From Blakeslea trispora (lineage: Eukaryota; Mucoromycota; Mucoromycetes; Mucorales; Choanephoraceae), in the NCBI GenBank assembly GCA_025331445.1, contig JAIWNE010000006.1, forward strand, positions 248,001 through 312,000: a stretch of 64,000 nt of DNA, read 5' to 3'. Positions 1-20,616 of this stretch are shown here, piece by piece. Positions within the stretch are counted from its first letter, which is position 1. Each line of letters starts with the position of its first letter. The translations under genes and the position numbers were made by a program. The notes beneath the pieces were generated by a model. The model saw nothing but the letters and a program-made list of their open reading frames with translations. It ran no database searches and had not been told where the DNA came from.

Positions 1-2
1 TT

Positions 3-827
3 GCTTGGGAGCCCTTTGGTGAGCGTTTTGCTACCATCACCACTAGTGATCCTAACTATGGTGCTGCTCCTACTCAAGGCCAAAACCCTCCTACCATCAG
101 AACTGATGTCAAGTTCTTCTATCTTGATACTTCCAAGAAGGCAAATGCTGGTTTCAAGTTGATGAAGTCACTCGATAAGAAGACTGCCAATTACCTCTTC
201 TGGTCTCCTAAGGGCCACAACATTGTCTTGGCCACTTTGCGTTCTTCCTCTGTCTTTGATCTTGAATTCTACGACATTGACTTTGAACCTCTCTCTACTG
301 ATAAGAAGAGCAAGAGCGATGTCGGTGCCAGTGTTCAATTGTTGGCTACACAAGATCATTATGGTGTCAGTGATGTTGAATGGGATCCTACTGGTCGTTA
401 TGTCGTTACCGGCTCTAGCATGTGGCGTCACTCTGCTGACCATGGTTTCTGTATCTGGGATTTCAAGGGTCAATTGTTGTTCAAGCAAAACATCGAAAAC
501 TTCAAGCAATTGTTGTGGCGTCCCCGTCCTGCCAGTCTCTTGTCTGCCGAACAAAAGAAGAAGATCAAGAAGAACCTTCGTCAATACTCTAAGCAATTCG
601 ATGAAGAGGATCTTGCTATGGGTGATGCTACTGCTGCTAAGCTTCATGCCGAGCGCAGAAAGGCTATCGAAGAATGGTACGCCTGGAGAAAGGCTACCGA
701 ACGTAAACTTGAAGAAGAACGTAAGGCCTTGGGTAAAGAATTGCAACACGCAGATGAAGGCAAGTCTGAGGTTATTGAAGAATGGGTCGAAGAAGTTATT
801 GAAGAGAGCGAAGAAATCATTGAATAA
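3..827 (+). CDS. PRT1: Translation initiation factor eIF3 subunit b, C-terminal part (5' end outside window)
   Basis: eIF3b is the scaffold subunit of eIF3, which binds the 40S ribosome and organises the preinitiation complex in the cytoplasm. The frame is open from base 3, so the gene enters from the left. The first visible residues read AWEPFGERFA, followed by a WD40/beta-propeller part (NYLFWSPKGHNIVLATL, VEWDPTGRYVVTGSSMW, FCIWDFKGQLLFK) and the usual charged tail: a long basic/acidic helix (about residues 180-250 of the visible part) ending in a Glu-rich stretch before TAA at 825-827. The visible 274 residues correspond to the last third of a normal eIF3b. No intron is seen. The gene lies 432 bp upstream of, and parallel to, the Ssb-type Hsp70 gene. 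Family assignment is by remembered similarity to yeast Prt1/eIF3b. Confidence 0.93.
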   Translation, partial: AWEPFGERFATITTSDPNYGAAPTQGQNPPTIRTDVKFFYLDTSKKANAGFKLMKSLDKKTANYLFWSPKGHNIVLATLRSSSVFDLEFYDIDFEPLSTDKKSKSDVGASVQLLATQDHYGVSDVEWDPTGRYVVTGSSMWRHSADHGFCIWDFKGQLLFKQNIENFKQLLWRPRPASLLSAEQKKKIKKNLRQYSKQFDEEDLAMGDATAAKLHAERRKAIEEWYAWRKATERKLEEERKALGKELQHADEGKSEVIEEWVEEVIEESEEIIE

Positions 828-1259
828 AGAAGAAAGACCTATATATTGCATACATCTACTCCCTTTTTTTTCACATAATAAAACCACATCTCTTATACAT
901 TTAATAGAAACATTGAACATGTAAATTTATTCATTTTTACTCGCTAACTCTCTTTTTTTTTTGTGTCTGGCAATAACATTGAGTTTTTCTTTTACATTTT
1001 GTATAATAACACAAGACATTGTAAGGCAGAAAAGAAAGATACTTTCTTGATTCAAACAATAGGAGACAAGCTTATAGGCTGATTTACAAATCATCGCATA
1101 TGCATTGAGACTACACCAAGCCACAAACGAAGATAGTCACAGGCGTCTCATGTTTTGGCTGTTTTTTATTGAAAAATTTTCGATGCCCGTTGGCAATTTA
1201 ATAACTAAAGTGAGTCGGAAATCAATGGTTCTTTCCTTTTTTTCTTATCATCTATTAAT
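828..1259. other. Intergenic region between eIF3b and the Hsp70 gene
   Basis: There is no supported gene here. It should hold the eIF3b 3' UTR and the Hsp70 promoter. T-rich runs occur at 861-870 and 951-962. A short dyad of the form GAAAAATTTTC near 1169-1179 resembles half of a heat-shock element, but one such match in A/T-rich DNA is weak. Confidence 0.5.
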
Positions 1260-3402
<2,143 letters not shown>

Positions 3403-3643
3403 GTTCTTTAGTCATCTCCCTTTCTGTTTTCTACCTTTCCTTTTCTCTTCTGCTTAATTAGAGTATCTGTAAAAAGTAACCATTTCATTTCCAGTTTTTT
3501 TTTTAATATATTTGATTCGTCATTTAAAAGATCAAGAAAGATGCTGTAAAATACTCTTCTTTTTCTTTTGTCATATAATAAAGGATGTAATTTTTATCCA
3601 AATCAAACAATGCGAATATTTGTAATGTCAAAACTTTTTATTT

Positions 3644-9240
<5,597 letters not shown>

Positions 9241-9996
9241 ATTGAATCGCCAAAACAAAATCAAGTTAAAGAAGGAAAAAGAAAAAGCGAATCTAAAATG
9301 TGAGAAAAGACTTAATGACACAACATAAAACTTGTTTCCGAGTTGAAATAAAAAACCTCGGATTTCGTTAAAGCGTTTTGCATTCAATTACCGCAGAGCA
9401 TAATGTGATGAACAAGAATACTGCATGAGCCTCTGTTTGTTTTCAATAAAGCAAAACTCCATCTCTAAAGTGACCAAGGATAAACAACAGCTATCAGTAT
9501 AAGAAGCTGCTTTAAGTAACAGTGATAGATTGATCGAATGAATGTGATTATGAGGCCCCAGACATTATCCAATAGACTGTCTCCGACTGCGAGCAATAAA
9601 CAACCCTCACAATACATTCTTTATGCTGATTGAGATGTGCAAAACAATCTTGCCCTTTTAGAAATAAAAACGAATGTAGACTATATCTAAACAGATATGG
9701 TATGTCAACTAATCTTGTTATAAAACATTCGATTCATCAAGCTTAATCGCATATAGCCTTGTCACTTCAAAAGTAGACTTTTGATCATTGCTCTTTATTA
9801 GAAGGCAGTTCTCAAGCAGCTTCTATTGCTTCAAGTTCAAAATTGATAGTTAAGCGCAGGTAAATTCAAAGTATTCTGTACATAAAAAACAGACCGTTTT
9901 TATTTTGTTTTTTTTTATGAAAATGCTGTATGTATCTCTAAGATAATGAAGATAGTAAAGTATGTATATGGAACAAGATTATTTATAAAACAAATT
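9241..9996. other. Intergenic region upstream of the ABC transporter
   Basis: There is no supported gene. The part next to 9240 should be the 5' UTR and promoter of the ABC transporter. The part next to 9997 is the 3' UTR of the phosphoglycerate mutase gene; an A/T-rich stretch at 9897-9990 is consistent with 3' end formation. Nothing else is recognisable. Confidence 0.5.
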
Positions 9997-11622
9997 TTAA
10001 GCCAACAATGACTTGCCAGTCATTTCCTTGGGGATGTCAAGACCCATGTAAGCGAGAATGGTAGGGGCAACATCACAGAGAGCACCTTCAACACCTTCAG
10101 CAAACTTGGCATCCTTGTCAGCCATAACAAATGGTACTTTGGCACAAGTGTGGGCAGTGAAAGGGCTCTCACCATCATCAGCAATCATCTTTTCAGCATT
10201 ACCGTGATCAGCAGTAACAAAAAGAGCATAACCGTTCTTCTTACAGGCCTCGAGGACAACGCCAATAGCCTTATCAGTAGCAGCAACACCCTTGACAGCG
10301 GCATCATAGACACCGGTGTGACCAACCATATCAGGAGGAGCGAAGTTACACATGACGAAAGGATACTTGCCAGATTCGATAGCTTCGGCAACCTTTTCAC
10401 CAACACCAGCAGCACTCATCTCAGGTTGAAGATCATAGGTAGCAACCTTAGGAGAGGGAACCAAACCACGTTCTTCGCCTTCGAATTGAGCTTCAGAACC
10501 ACCATTGAAGAAGAAGGTGACGTGAGCGTACTTTTCAGTTTCGGCAATATGCATTTGAGGGACATCGTTCTTGGACAACCATTCAGCAAGAACGTTATCC
10601 ATAGATTGAGCAGGGAAAGCAACCTTGAAGGGGAAGTCACTCTTGTATTGAGTCATAGTGAAGATCTCGATATCCTTAGGGACAGGGGAATCGAAAGGAG
10701 CAGGTGAGATACCGAAGGCTTGGGCAATTTCACGCATACGGTCAGAACGGAAGTTGAAGGTAAAGATGGTATCGTTATCTTTGATTTGGCCTTCTTCGTT
10801 GATAATGATGGGCTTCAAGAATTCATCAGTTTCATCTTGTTCGTAACGAGCTTCAATGGCCTTAACAGGGTCTGTAGCCTTTTCACCCTTAGCTTGAGTC
10901 ATACCATCAAAGGCAACTTGAACACGCTCCCAACGCTTATCACGATCCATAGCATAGTAACGACCGTTGATGTCGGCAATCTTACCATAGCCGAGTTTCT
11001 CAAGAGATTCGACGAGTTGGCTCATATACTTGGCAGCAGACTTGGGAGCAGTGTCACGACCATCACCGAAGAAGTGAATGTATGATTCGGGAACACCAGC
11101 TTCCTTGGCAGCAGTCAAGAGAGAGACGAGGTGGTCAATGTGACCATGAACACCACCATCAGAAACAAGACCCATAAAGTGAAGACGACCATTACCATTG
11201 ATAGCACGATCAAAGGCGGCCTTGATGTTCTCAATCTTACCGAACTCATTGTTCTTCATGGCGAGATCAATGCGGACGATATCCTAATTAAATAACATAG
11301 ATCAGTACACTCAGTTGACGCGTCAAATATGAATGCGTCGGTGTTATACCTGATAGACAATACGACCAGCACCAATGTTAAGGTGACCAACTTCAGAGTT
11401 ACCCATCAAACCATCGGGAAGACCGACAGAGAGACCGTGAGCGGCAATGGGGACAAAAGGCTCTTCCTTTTCAAGCTTATCCATAACAGGTGTTTCAGCA
11501 TTACGGATAGCATCACCCTTAGGATCAGATTCAGGGGAGATACCCCAACCATCGATACAGATAAGACAAGCCTTGTTCTTAGGAGCTTGCTTAGTCTTAG
11601 GCATTTCACCACCACCAGTCAT
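9997..11622 (-). CDS. gpmI: 2,3-bisphosphoglycerate-independent phosphoglycerate mutase
   Basis: Cytosolic glycolytic enzyme interconverting 3- and 2-phosphoglycerate through a phosphoserine intermediate with two Mn ions. Model: complement(join(9997..11283, 11350..11622)), 519 aa, the usual iPGM length. The 66-nt intron is GT-AG with phase 0 between RIVYQ and [11 protein letters not shown]. Key residues: CLICIDGWG with metal-binding Asp24, [14 protein letters not shown] with catalytic Ser76, GDGRDTAP in the insertion domain, [11 protein letters not shown], and [12 protein letters not shown], whose Asp/His bind metal. The protein starts [12 protein letters not shown]; a second Met at residue 7 is a possible alternative start. 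Yeast-type fungi use the unrelated cofactor-dependent enzyme, so an iPGM fits a filamentous or early-diverging fungus. Its promoter faces the divergent Zn2Cys6 gene across about 1.95 kb. Confidence 0.96.
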
Positions 11623-13576
11623 TTTGTATGATAATTAAAGATAATTAACAGTAAGAAAAAAAACAAGTAAAAAGTCGATTGACAAAGTATTTATTATGAA
11701 TGCGTGTCACAAAAAAAAGTGACGCAATTTACCACCAGATTAAAACTCGAGTTTCGAAGGCTTTTAAGCCAACTCAAGCTGACTTGTCACCAAATGCTTC
11801 TCAAATCTTGGGCATTGCTGCATTAGTTTCTAGGTTATTCATAGTTCAAGATCGTAACTTGCCAGCACAGAAAGAGAAGCGATCAAAGTCAAAGTGCTCC
11901 AAATTCATACGACTCCTATTTTACAAAGATTCAACTTTGATTATATACGAACATTTCAAAGGAAAAATACTATTTCTGGCGAGTTTAGCAGTGTATCAGT
12001 ATCATTATCGTTACTACAAGAAATCGCATTGTTGCAAAAAGAGAGTCGTTTGTGCTTTATCGATCAATCGCAGTTTACAATCATCTGATTTCCTTATCTG
12101 ATGTGAATTAAAACAGTATTCTATTCTCAGCTATGAATAAAAACTATTTTGTAAGCCAAACAAACAAAAGTTGATTTTAATGACATGTATAGACTGATTG
12201 TTTCGGTCAATCAAAAGGTAGTACAATGCATTGCTTTCCTTTGAGTCCTCATTAATAGTGCCAACTTGAAGTAAGCTTTGTTAGCATGTTCAGGATTTTA
12301 CTTGACAAAAAAATCAAGAGCCAATTCGGCATCAGAAGCTTTCTTTTACATACTAAAAACCAAAAGCAAGAGGCTTGATTTTTCTAGTTAATTTCAACAA
12401 AAGCATCTGACGGAGTCTGATTTATATATGGATCCACAGCTTAAGGATGATTGTACTTGCATGAGTGGGAATCTAGAAAAAAAAAGCTTCTGCTCTGTCC
12501 TGTTATATATTGTATGTTTTGAGAAGGATATGGTTGCGTATGATGTATGCCAGTATCTTTTTTCTTATTGCTCTTGTTTATAAAGGCAGCTTACTACAGC
12601 TCTATCAAACCACCATATACAAAGCACTGTCAAGCCTATTAGACATTATCTTGAGGCAGTTAGCTGTAACTTTTTATCTATAAAGATAAACACCAAAAAT
12701 CAAATCAATTAAATGACTATTTGTGAAAGCTAAGATAGAAGACAATAATGAAAACATAATGAATAATTTGCTGCTAGTTGGATGAACTACTAAGCATTGA
12801 CGTGTTATCCGAAAAAAAAAGCAATGCATAGGTTTTCAATCTTTGGAACTAGTAGCTGCTTGATTTAAGTGTACTCAGAGGATACCACATTCTACCCTAA
12901 ATAAAAAAGTATTTTAGAGTCAAGCAGCTACTGTATACTATACAATCCATCAGTCATCTTCTTTTTTCCTTATATTTGCAACATATGGCTAAACTGGAAC
13001 TAATGCTCAAGCCTAATCAAAATGTGCTAGCAGTAAGCGCCTGTTAATATAAAGGGAGTCGTGTGCCTCGTCAAAGCTACTTTGTTTATTGTATAATTGC
13101 TCATTGATGACAAAAATAAAATAAAGTCTTGACTGCTGTCAAACAACAAGTATATGTTGTCATAAGCATGCTGTACAGACAGGATTACGAATTTTAAAGC
13201 GATTGTTTTCATGCCCATCTATCTCCTTCGATTTGTGACACGTTCCCTAATGGAATACGTTTGTGTTGACATGTCACTTAGTACATTCCACCTAACAACT
13301 AATAGTCGAATGATAAGCTTCATTAATTGCTTCGGTAAATGACTGCTAGTTTTTATTTGTTCATCTTACATCTTAGCTGCCAGTTATTCAGATGATACTT
13401 CAAGAGTCGAGAAAAAGCGAAGATCCTATGTACAACTTCATCGTGCTTTGAAAAAATGATCCTGATTTGGTAATTGTGTCGAATTGTAAAATATTTTGAT
13501 AGGCATTTCAATCTCTTTTTTTTTTATTTTTTCCCTTTTTTTTTTTCTTTGTTTCCTATTCTCTGAAATATCAATC
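11623..13576. other. Long intergenic region between gpmI and the Zn2Cys6 regulator
   Basis: There is no supported gene in about 1.95 kb. Short open frames exist on both strands but have no recognisable domain, low-complexity composition and no convincing splice partners. It must hold the divergent promoters of gpmI and the transcription factor. Several A/T-rich runs occur, including a T-rich tract at 13510-13550 just before the transcription factor start. Confidence 0.5.
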
Positions 13577-16158
13577 ATGTCAGATGAAACACATAAACGA
13601 CAGAGAGTGAGCAAGGCATGGTAAATACAAGACACATTGTAAATTTATGAGATCCCTTTCTAATATAACATTTTCTAAACCATCTAATAAAGTGAACAGT
13701 GTCGACGTAAAAAAGTAAAATGTGATGGGGCTCAAGCAGTTTGCAGCAATTGTGCTTCTGCGAACCTACCATGTACTTACAAAGAATCGACCAAGAAGGT
13801 AATCCAACGCGTTTATGTAGTGAATGTAATCTAAATTATAGCTTTCTAGAGAGGGCCACCAAAAGGTTATATAGAAGCTATTGAGGGAAGGTTACATCGG
13901 CTTGAAGCATTGCTGGGAAGCATAATTCACGAGGATGATCCGCGATCTCAAGCTATCCTTGCAGAACTCAACTCGCCATTAGAAACCGCTTACGGCGAGA
14001 TAGTTCGGCCCAAACCATCTCAGCCAAAAGTATTTGACAGTAATTTCAGTAACGATAACAACTTATCAAGAATGCAGGATTCTTCAATTAAATCAACTTT
14101 ATCAGCACCTCCATCTTCATCCAATGACGATACGGATAGCGCCAATGATAATCTGGGAAACCTATCAATAGATGAGAGTGGACAGCTCCGTTATTATGGA
14201 AAATCATCAGGATTTTATATGCTTCGAAGTAGTAAAACCTTTCAGAATGGTGCCTTCCATCTAAATTCGAGAGGGTATCATCGCACAAAAAAATCAGACG
14301 GCCAAAATGTTCTGCCAAATCCATTAGCCGTCGATCCCTATGCTTTACCGCCTCCTGATTTGTCAAAGCATCTGCTTGATTTGTATTTTACTCACTTTTA
14401 TCCGTTACTACCTCTCCTTCACAAAAAGTCTTTTCTTGCTTCCCTCGATTCAGATAAACCACCTCCACCTTTGCTTCTGAATGCTGTTTACGCAGTTGCC
14501 TCCCGTATTTCACCTGATATTCGAGTTAGAACTGATCCAACATTAAAAGAAACCGCAGGCGACATTTTTCTGGAGAGAGCTAGAATCCTTTTAGACTTTG
14601 AATGGGATGATTATCGTGTATCTACTGTTCAATCGCTGCTACTCCTCAGCAGCCATCAAAATGGTGCTTTAAAGAATATACGAGGATGGCTATATAGTGG
14701 TTTGGTAGGATGTTAATTCTCTTTTGTTAGTCTTGTGTGACTTACGCATAACATCTTTTTGCTCATTCCTTGTAGGCTTTTCGTATGTGCCAGAATTTAG
14801 GTCTGAATCGAAACTGCGATTCCTGGAACTTATCCGATCAAGAGAAAGAAGAAAGAAAGCGAGTGTTTTATTGTTGCTTCGTTGTAGACAGAGTCACATG
14901 CGCTATGCATGGAAGAGCGCCTATGATTGATGAGCGCGATCTCGATGCACCATATCCTTCTGAAGTAGATGAAGATGATCTGCACAACAATCCGACTATT
15001 ATGGACAACTTTCACCAGTTGATCAAATTATGTGAGATTTTGGGTGATATTCTTTGTCAACTTTATATGGTCAAAGGCAGGAAACAATTAGCCATGATGG
15101 CATCTCCTGATGATGTTATCTCAAAACTAGATCGTGCATTAAACAGATGGATGGCCAAGCTTCCTCCAGCTATTCAGTATCGCCCGCCTAATACGCGTAT
15201 GGCAGAAAAGGCGCCAGCTCCTAAACTGGAACTCTGCCAAATTCACATGCTTTTCTATACTTGCTTGATTCTATTACATCGTCCTTTTATTCCAGGCCCT
15301 ACTCAAAAAGCAACACCCTCAGTTTTCCCTTCGGCTTCTATCTGTACTTTTGCTGCAAATAAGATCTTGGATATTGTTGAGTCTTTGATGGCTGATGAAC
15401 GCTTAAAAAATGTCAACAACTATGCTCTTTATTTCATGTTTACAGCTGGCATTATATTTATCAATGACGCCTTATCGTCAGATTCTATGTTTGCATTTGA
15501 GGCAAAGATCAATATCAACAAGATTATGCGTGCCATGGAAGAAGTAGAGACTACCTGGATTACTTCTGCGCGACATTGCAATATCTTGGGAGAGCTTGCT
15601 GGATTACGTGATATCAACCTGGAGAATGTGGATGAAAGCTATAGCAGACCTCCCTCCTCGAAACCGGCAGAAGCTTTATCCATTGCTGTCCCTAATTCCC
15701 CTACTATCAACCCAATTGAACATCCTTCCGAATCTCTGATGCTGAATTTGAACAGAAATCCAATAGATGTCAAGCATGGTACAGAACAAAAGTTTTTGGA
15801 GTACCTGACTCAGTATGCCAACAATGTTCCTGTTGGTGTCAGTTGCGAAGGCAGAGTCGATTCACCATACAGTCAGCAGCAAAGATCTACCCCACCTCTT
15901 TTGAGTCAGCAATCAAATAATAGCTACAACAACAGATCTCGAGAAGGATCCACAATTGAATTTAGCGGGCCTAGAAAGCGGTCTTCTTTTGACCCCATAG
16001 GCACTGCATTTTGGGGTATACCTATGTCGTTTGACATTGATGAATGGAATAGCTATTTCAACAACCAAAACTTTAGATCACAATCCATAAATCAGGATAT
16101 GAACATTGCACAAGATGACAACAAATATTACAGTGGACAATCCAATAACTCTATATAG
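13577..16158 (+). CDS. Zn2Cys6 fungal transcription factor with fungal_trans domain
   Basis: Nuclear binuclear-zinc regulator. Model: join(13577..13620, 13693..13798, 13850..14704, 14776..16158), 795 aa, all introns GT-AG, phases consistent. Exons 1 and 2 together give the DNA-binding domain: MSDETHKRQRVSKAC then EQCRRKKVKCDG, with six cysteines at 15, 18, 25, 32, 35 and 42 (C-x2-C-x6-C-x6-C-x2-C-x6-C). After TYKESTKK comes the linker RGPPKGYIEAIEGRLHRLEA, typical of Xlr1/AmyR-like regulators, and a short coiled coil. The fungal_trans region spans roughly 200-500, with LLDLYFTHFYPLLPLLHKKS, GWLYSGL joined across the last intron to AFRMCQNLGLNR, and VVDRVTCAMHGRAPMI. The C-terminus is Asn/Ser/Gln-rich, possibly an activation region. 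Target genes cannot be read from sequence. It is tail-to-tail with the GH36 gene. Confidence 0.9.
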
Positions 16159-16650
16159 AAGTTCCAGTTTTATTGTTATCTTACCATTTATCGTCGCTTT
16201 CTTTCTTTAATGACATTGTATTTTAGTAAATTATAGAGCTTACTCTTTCTTTTGTAACTGACGTTGCTTTCAAAAAAAAAAAAGAAAACTTGTCATTGAA
16301 TTTGATATTCCACTTGTAAACAAAAACAAAACCTGCAGGCTTTTTAATAGGTGTTAGGAATGCATGATCATCTCTCAGAAAAACTGCCTGACCTTCAGTT
16401 AGAGAATTACTATAGCTACATGAGCAAAAGCTAAGTAAAACATAAAGACTTTTAACAAGTATTAAAGGGCTTAACTGGTTTTTCTCTTATTAGCATGTTT
16501 AGGCTTTATTATATGTACTTTCATTAAGTCATGTAATGCGATTACTTGATAAATATGATCAGTAGCATACGAGAGGACATAAAGGTCAAATTGTTTTATT
16601 ACATTAGTGTATACATGCTATTCTAAGCATTATCAACATGGTTGAAAGCC
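16159..16650. other. Convergent intergenic region
   Basis: This is the shared 3' region of the transcription factor (+) and the GH36 gene (-). An A-rich run at 16275-16290 and A/T-rich DNA fit two 3' UTRs. No gene, repeat or RNA is recognisable. Confidence 0.5.
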
Positions 16651-19013
16651 CTAATATTCTTCTAGTATAAATGCCAGCACTTCGCTCTTCTCTCTTGCTT
16701 CACCGGCACCAGCGACATTGATCCATTCATGCTGAGCAATCTTGCCATTGATAGTACATTTTGGAGGAGCAGCTTGACGTCCCTGAAAGAGGTAAGGACC
16801 GTAACCGACAAAGACCCGATGACGACGTTTGTTTTCCTTCTTGAAGGTGATTTTGATATCTTGCTTATCGTCAATGCTAAAATCGTCAATTTCGGCGCCT
16901 GGCACGATATGGCTTGTTGAGCCCATAAATACAAGCTTTGATTCTTCAGAAGGTGGTGGAATATGCATAAAGGTCTTTGTTTCGTGCATCTTGAGCTTGA
17001 CAGAAGAAGATGGGTGATAGAACAAAGATTCCGATGGATCAGATTGACTCATGTGCATGTTATTGTCTGTAGCGAACAACAAATGAGTAGTTTCTGAAGA
17101 CTGAGGCAAGTAAATTGTTTGCTCGTCATCGCTCAAGTTGGCAAATGTAGTATATTGACGTTGCTTTCCAATCTTATCATCGACTAGGAAGTTGATTACG
17201 AAACAATTGGTTCTGAACTCAATCACGCTATAAACACGTGAAATAACTTTGGGAAATGTAGCAGCATATAATAGGTGCTCATCTTGGCCATATTGCTTGA
17301 CATTGTCTGAAATGAACACAAGAGCACCTAATATGTTGTTCAGCACACATAGGGTATAACGCTCGTCCTCGGTCAACTTGTTTTTTTGCTTGCGAAGAAT
17401 CATTACGTCAGGATCATTACCAAACATACGGTCGGACATAATCCATCGAGAAAGAGTGGATACAAGTGAGTTGGCTGTTGACACTCGTTCTCGAACGTGC
17501 AAAAGCTTGAGCTTAGTGTCTAATTATGCAACATTCAAAAAGATGAGAATTGAAAACTATAAGTTTTTTTTCGCTCTCTTACCTTCCCACCAAGGAGCGA
17601 CATCTGAACCAATACGACAATAGTCGACTTTTCTGAAGGCAGAAGCCAAAGGCACACCACAACCCAAAACTAGCTTGTTGGGTCCAACCAAGTCACGAAT
17701 TAGCTCCATAGCTTCCCACATAATTTCACCACGGGATTTGCCATTACGAGGTATCATGGCAGCAGCAAAACAAAAATCAAGTTTCAACATATCGAATCCC
17801 CAAACTTGCAAAACTTGGTCAAAGACTTTCTTCAAATAGTCTCTTGCTTGACTATTATACATATCAAGTGCATAGAATCCACCCCAGTTAGGACCTGCTA
17901 CAACTGGCTTATTGGTCTCAGGGTCGATAATCAACCAATCAGGATGGTTTTTTGCAAGTTGACTGTTGAATCCTACTGCATAAGGAGCCAGCCACAGGCC
18001 AGCCTTAAAACCAGCACTTTTGATCTTGTCTGCCACTGCTTTCATGCCGCTTGGAAATTTGTTGTTAATATCAAGCCAATCACCAATAGCTTGTTGAAAT
18101 CCATCATCGATTTGAAATATATCAATGGGATATTGATGGTTCTTCAATGCCTCCACATTTTCATTAATGATTGCTTCGCTCACATCACCATAGTAGTTGT
18201 ACCAGGATGTCCAACCATTGACATGACGCTTAGCAATTTCATTGTCCTTTATGGCTCTACGATCTTCGTAAAATTCAGCATAGGAGTCCCAAATGGCAGC
18301 TTCAGCACTGGTTCCTTGGGCCATAAATACGCGTACAAATTCGATCTCCTGATTCTGTTTCATTGCTTTACCAACAACATCTTTATAGATGCTAAACTTG
18401 TTAGAATTGAAATCGCTCTTGAAGTAAGTGTATCCATAGTTTTCGGATACAGAGCCAAAAAAGGTAAGAACGTTGATTACATCACGGAAATGGGTATAGC
18501 TACTTGAGTGGATCATGCCCTTTTCCCCAGAGTGCTGAAAGATATCATAATCACTACATTTTCGGTGTTATTCTCTTCTTTCATGAAACTTATCAACTCC
18601 CAACCCCTCCTTTTTTTCTCTATTTACCCTTGGAGATTATATTGTGTGTACCGAGCAACACTAGAGCGAATAGCCGAAATCTTGTCATTTTTTGTAAGCT
18701 CACGCGCTTGACTCCAACTTTGAAAACCATTAGCCATCATACGTTGATCTTTCAAATTAACTGTATAGGCTGTTTCAAATCCAACCAATTCAATGTCTTG
18801 AAGTGCCTTGATGCTAATAGAGAGGATGTATCCACCCTTACCATCGGTATGGGGTGACACTTTAGAGGTTACTTGAACGTATTCATTCTTGTAGGGCGAG
18901 ACTGTGCTTAATAGCTCGTTTCTGTTTTGTATGGGCTCTTTTTTAGTTGGAACCTTGTAAGAGATGTTCACTTGAGCTTTAGCGTTCTCAAAGTTTTTTA
19001 TATTAAGCTCCAT
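16651..19013 (-). CDS. GH36-family alpha-galactosidase-like glycoside hydrolase (intracellular)
   Basis: Predicted retaining alpha-galactosidase acting on melibiose/raffinose-type alpha-galactosides. Model: complement(join(16651..17519, 17583..18553, 18628..19013)), 741 aa. The first intron uses the acceptor before TGATTATGAT, giving QGDYDIFQHSGEKG, which restores the frame. GH36 motifs by my count: NGWTSWYNYYGDV near 241-253, IFQIDDGFQQA near 274-284, GLWLAPYAVG near 314-323, MLKLDFCFAA with the likely nucleophile Asp388, and DYCRIGSDVAPWWEG with the likely acid/base Asp446. The N-terminal third is a beta-rich domain and the C-terminus a beta-sandwich. There is no signal peptide (MELNIKNFENAKAQVNIS), so a cytoplasmic role is inferred. 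Raffinose-synthase-like or alpha-N-acetylgalactosaminidase activity cannot be excluded from motifs alone. Confidence 0.87.
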
Positions 19014-20616
19014 TTCTTTTTCCTTTTATTCGTCTTGTTACGAAAGAAAAACAAGAAAACTAAGGATAAAGTTAATTTCGAAAAGAAAAATAACAATTGT
19101 CGTATTTTTAAACCCAGCGTGCATTTGTATTACTCTGCAAAGCCCATCTGTTATTTTTGGAGAATCGGCATACACTTTTCCGGCCAATATTGGAATCAAT
19201 ATGGAGCAGAAATGAGAGAGAGAGAAAAAGAAAAAAAAAAAGAACGTGCGGAAATACAGTATATTTATAGCTTGGAGGATTATAGGTAATGATTGCAACA
19301 AGTGCCGATTCCAGAAGACTTTTGATGTGTCGCTTCTGTTTAAATTTGTCATAGCTATAGCATGGACCGTGTTGACTATGTGCCAGATAGGCTTCATCGA
19401 TCTTCTTGTACTCGGTGTAACCCAATGGTTACTATTTTCATGCTAAAGTACTAAGGGCAAATGCTTGTTACCTATCTTGAGCAATGTATCGTTGTATCAA
19501 AGCAAAGTAGCAAGGAATATAGAGGTAATGTTAGCACTACACACTACAATCTGGTACATCAAAAGTGCATGAAGCAGTTCAGATACACTAAAGGGGACAT
19601 TAAGCCAATGAGATCTCCAGACAAGCTTATTGACATTAAATTAAGTCTTAGTACTGTCTACTTCTTCTTCGCTGCTCCAAACCGATTCTAATAATTTCTG
19701 GAAATGGTGCAAATATGAGCTATTTTATGTACAGTATCCAAATTATTTTTTTTTATATCTGTATATAGTTAAGCCTTGCAAGATAAATCTAATGTACTTT
19801 CGATTGTGTGAGTTACAGAAGTAACATAAAAGGATCTCTTTCTTCACTTTTACAAGACCTTTATATCCTGAAGCAGAAACTACAAAAGTATTGACAATCT
19901 AGTTATTGGTATTGCATTTCTTTCTTCATGTTGGAGTCGTTTATTTAATAAAGAAACGGGATGGTCTTTTTTTTTTGATAGTTATCCCTCCCCCTTTCTT
20001 TAATGTAGACAAAGAAAGTGCAGTCGCTGATTAGAACTAGAACAGTGTTGAAGTCCCTTGTGCCGAGAAATATGTCACAAGTATTTAAGGAGATAGACTT
20101 ATTCATTTGATTTCATTAATTTCACAGAAATTAGTGTGGTATAATAAGCTTGTTAGATTTAGATCAGGGATTTGCAGCTTGCGTTTTCCATTTGTTTGAT
20201 TTAGCGCACAAAGTATAATTCTAAAATGATGCTGTCATAAAAAATTCACTTACAATTCGTCGAGGAGGAAATACTGAGTAGTCGAAATATTCGATTTCTG
20301 TAATCTTATAGACCAGCAAGCAGAAGTTATCAAGAGCAATGTCATATATAATTCCTTTTGGATTATCGTAATTTCCTGTTTTCAACTGCTGGTCTGTATC
20401 GTAGATGGATTACAGGCGTTATAGAAGGCAATCGTGAATTATTAGATGATGTAAACGACGAAAGTGATGGATAGATATAGACTGAGAGAAGAAGCTGGCT
20501 AATCTTAGAAGACCAACTGGAATTAGCATGAGTAGCTAGTTTTTGTCAGACCACAAAACTCATAAATGATCATTATTTTCGCTTATGGTACTAATTTGGT
20601 TTATTTATTGTGTATT
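19014..20616. other. Intergenic region, start of the repeat-rich zone
   Basis: No supported gene in 1.6 kb. The first 250 bases should hold the GH36 promoter; an AG-rich tract lies near 19211-19245. An imperfect inverted repeat with arms near 20298-20318 and 20388-20415 (core TAGACCAGCA / TGCTGGTCTGTA) could be a decayed small element. Nothing else is recognisable. Confidence 0.4.

Noticed and set aside
10150..11085. Open frames antisense to gpmI
   Set aside because: Shadows of the phosphoglycerate mutase coding sequence.
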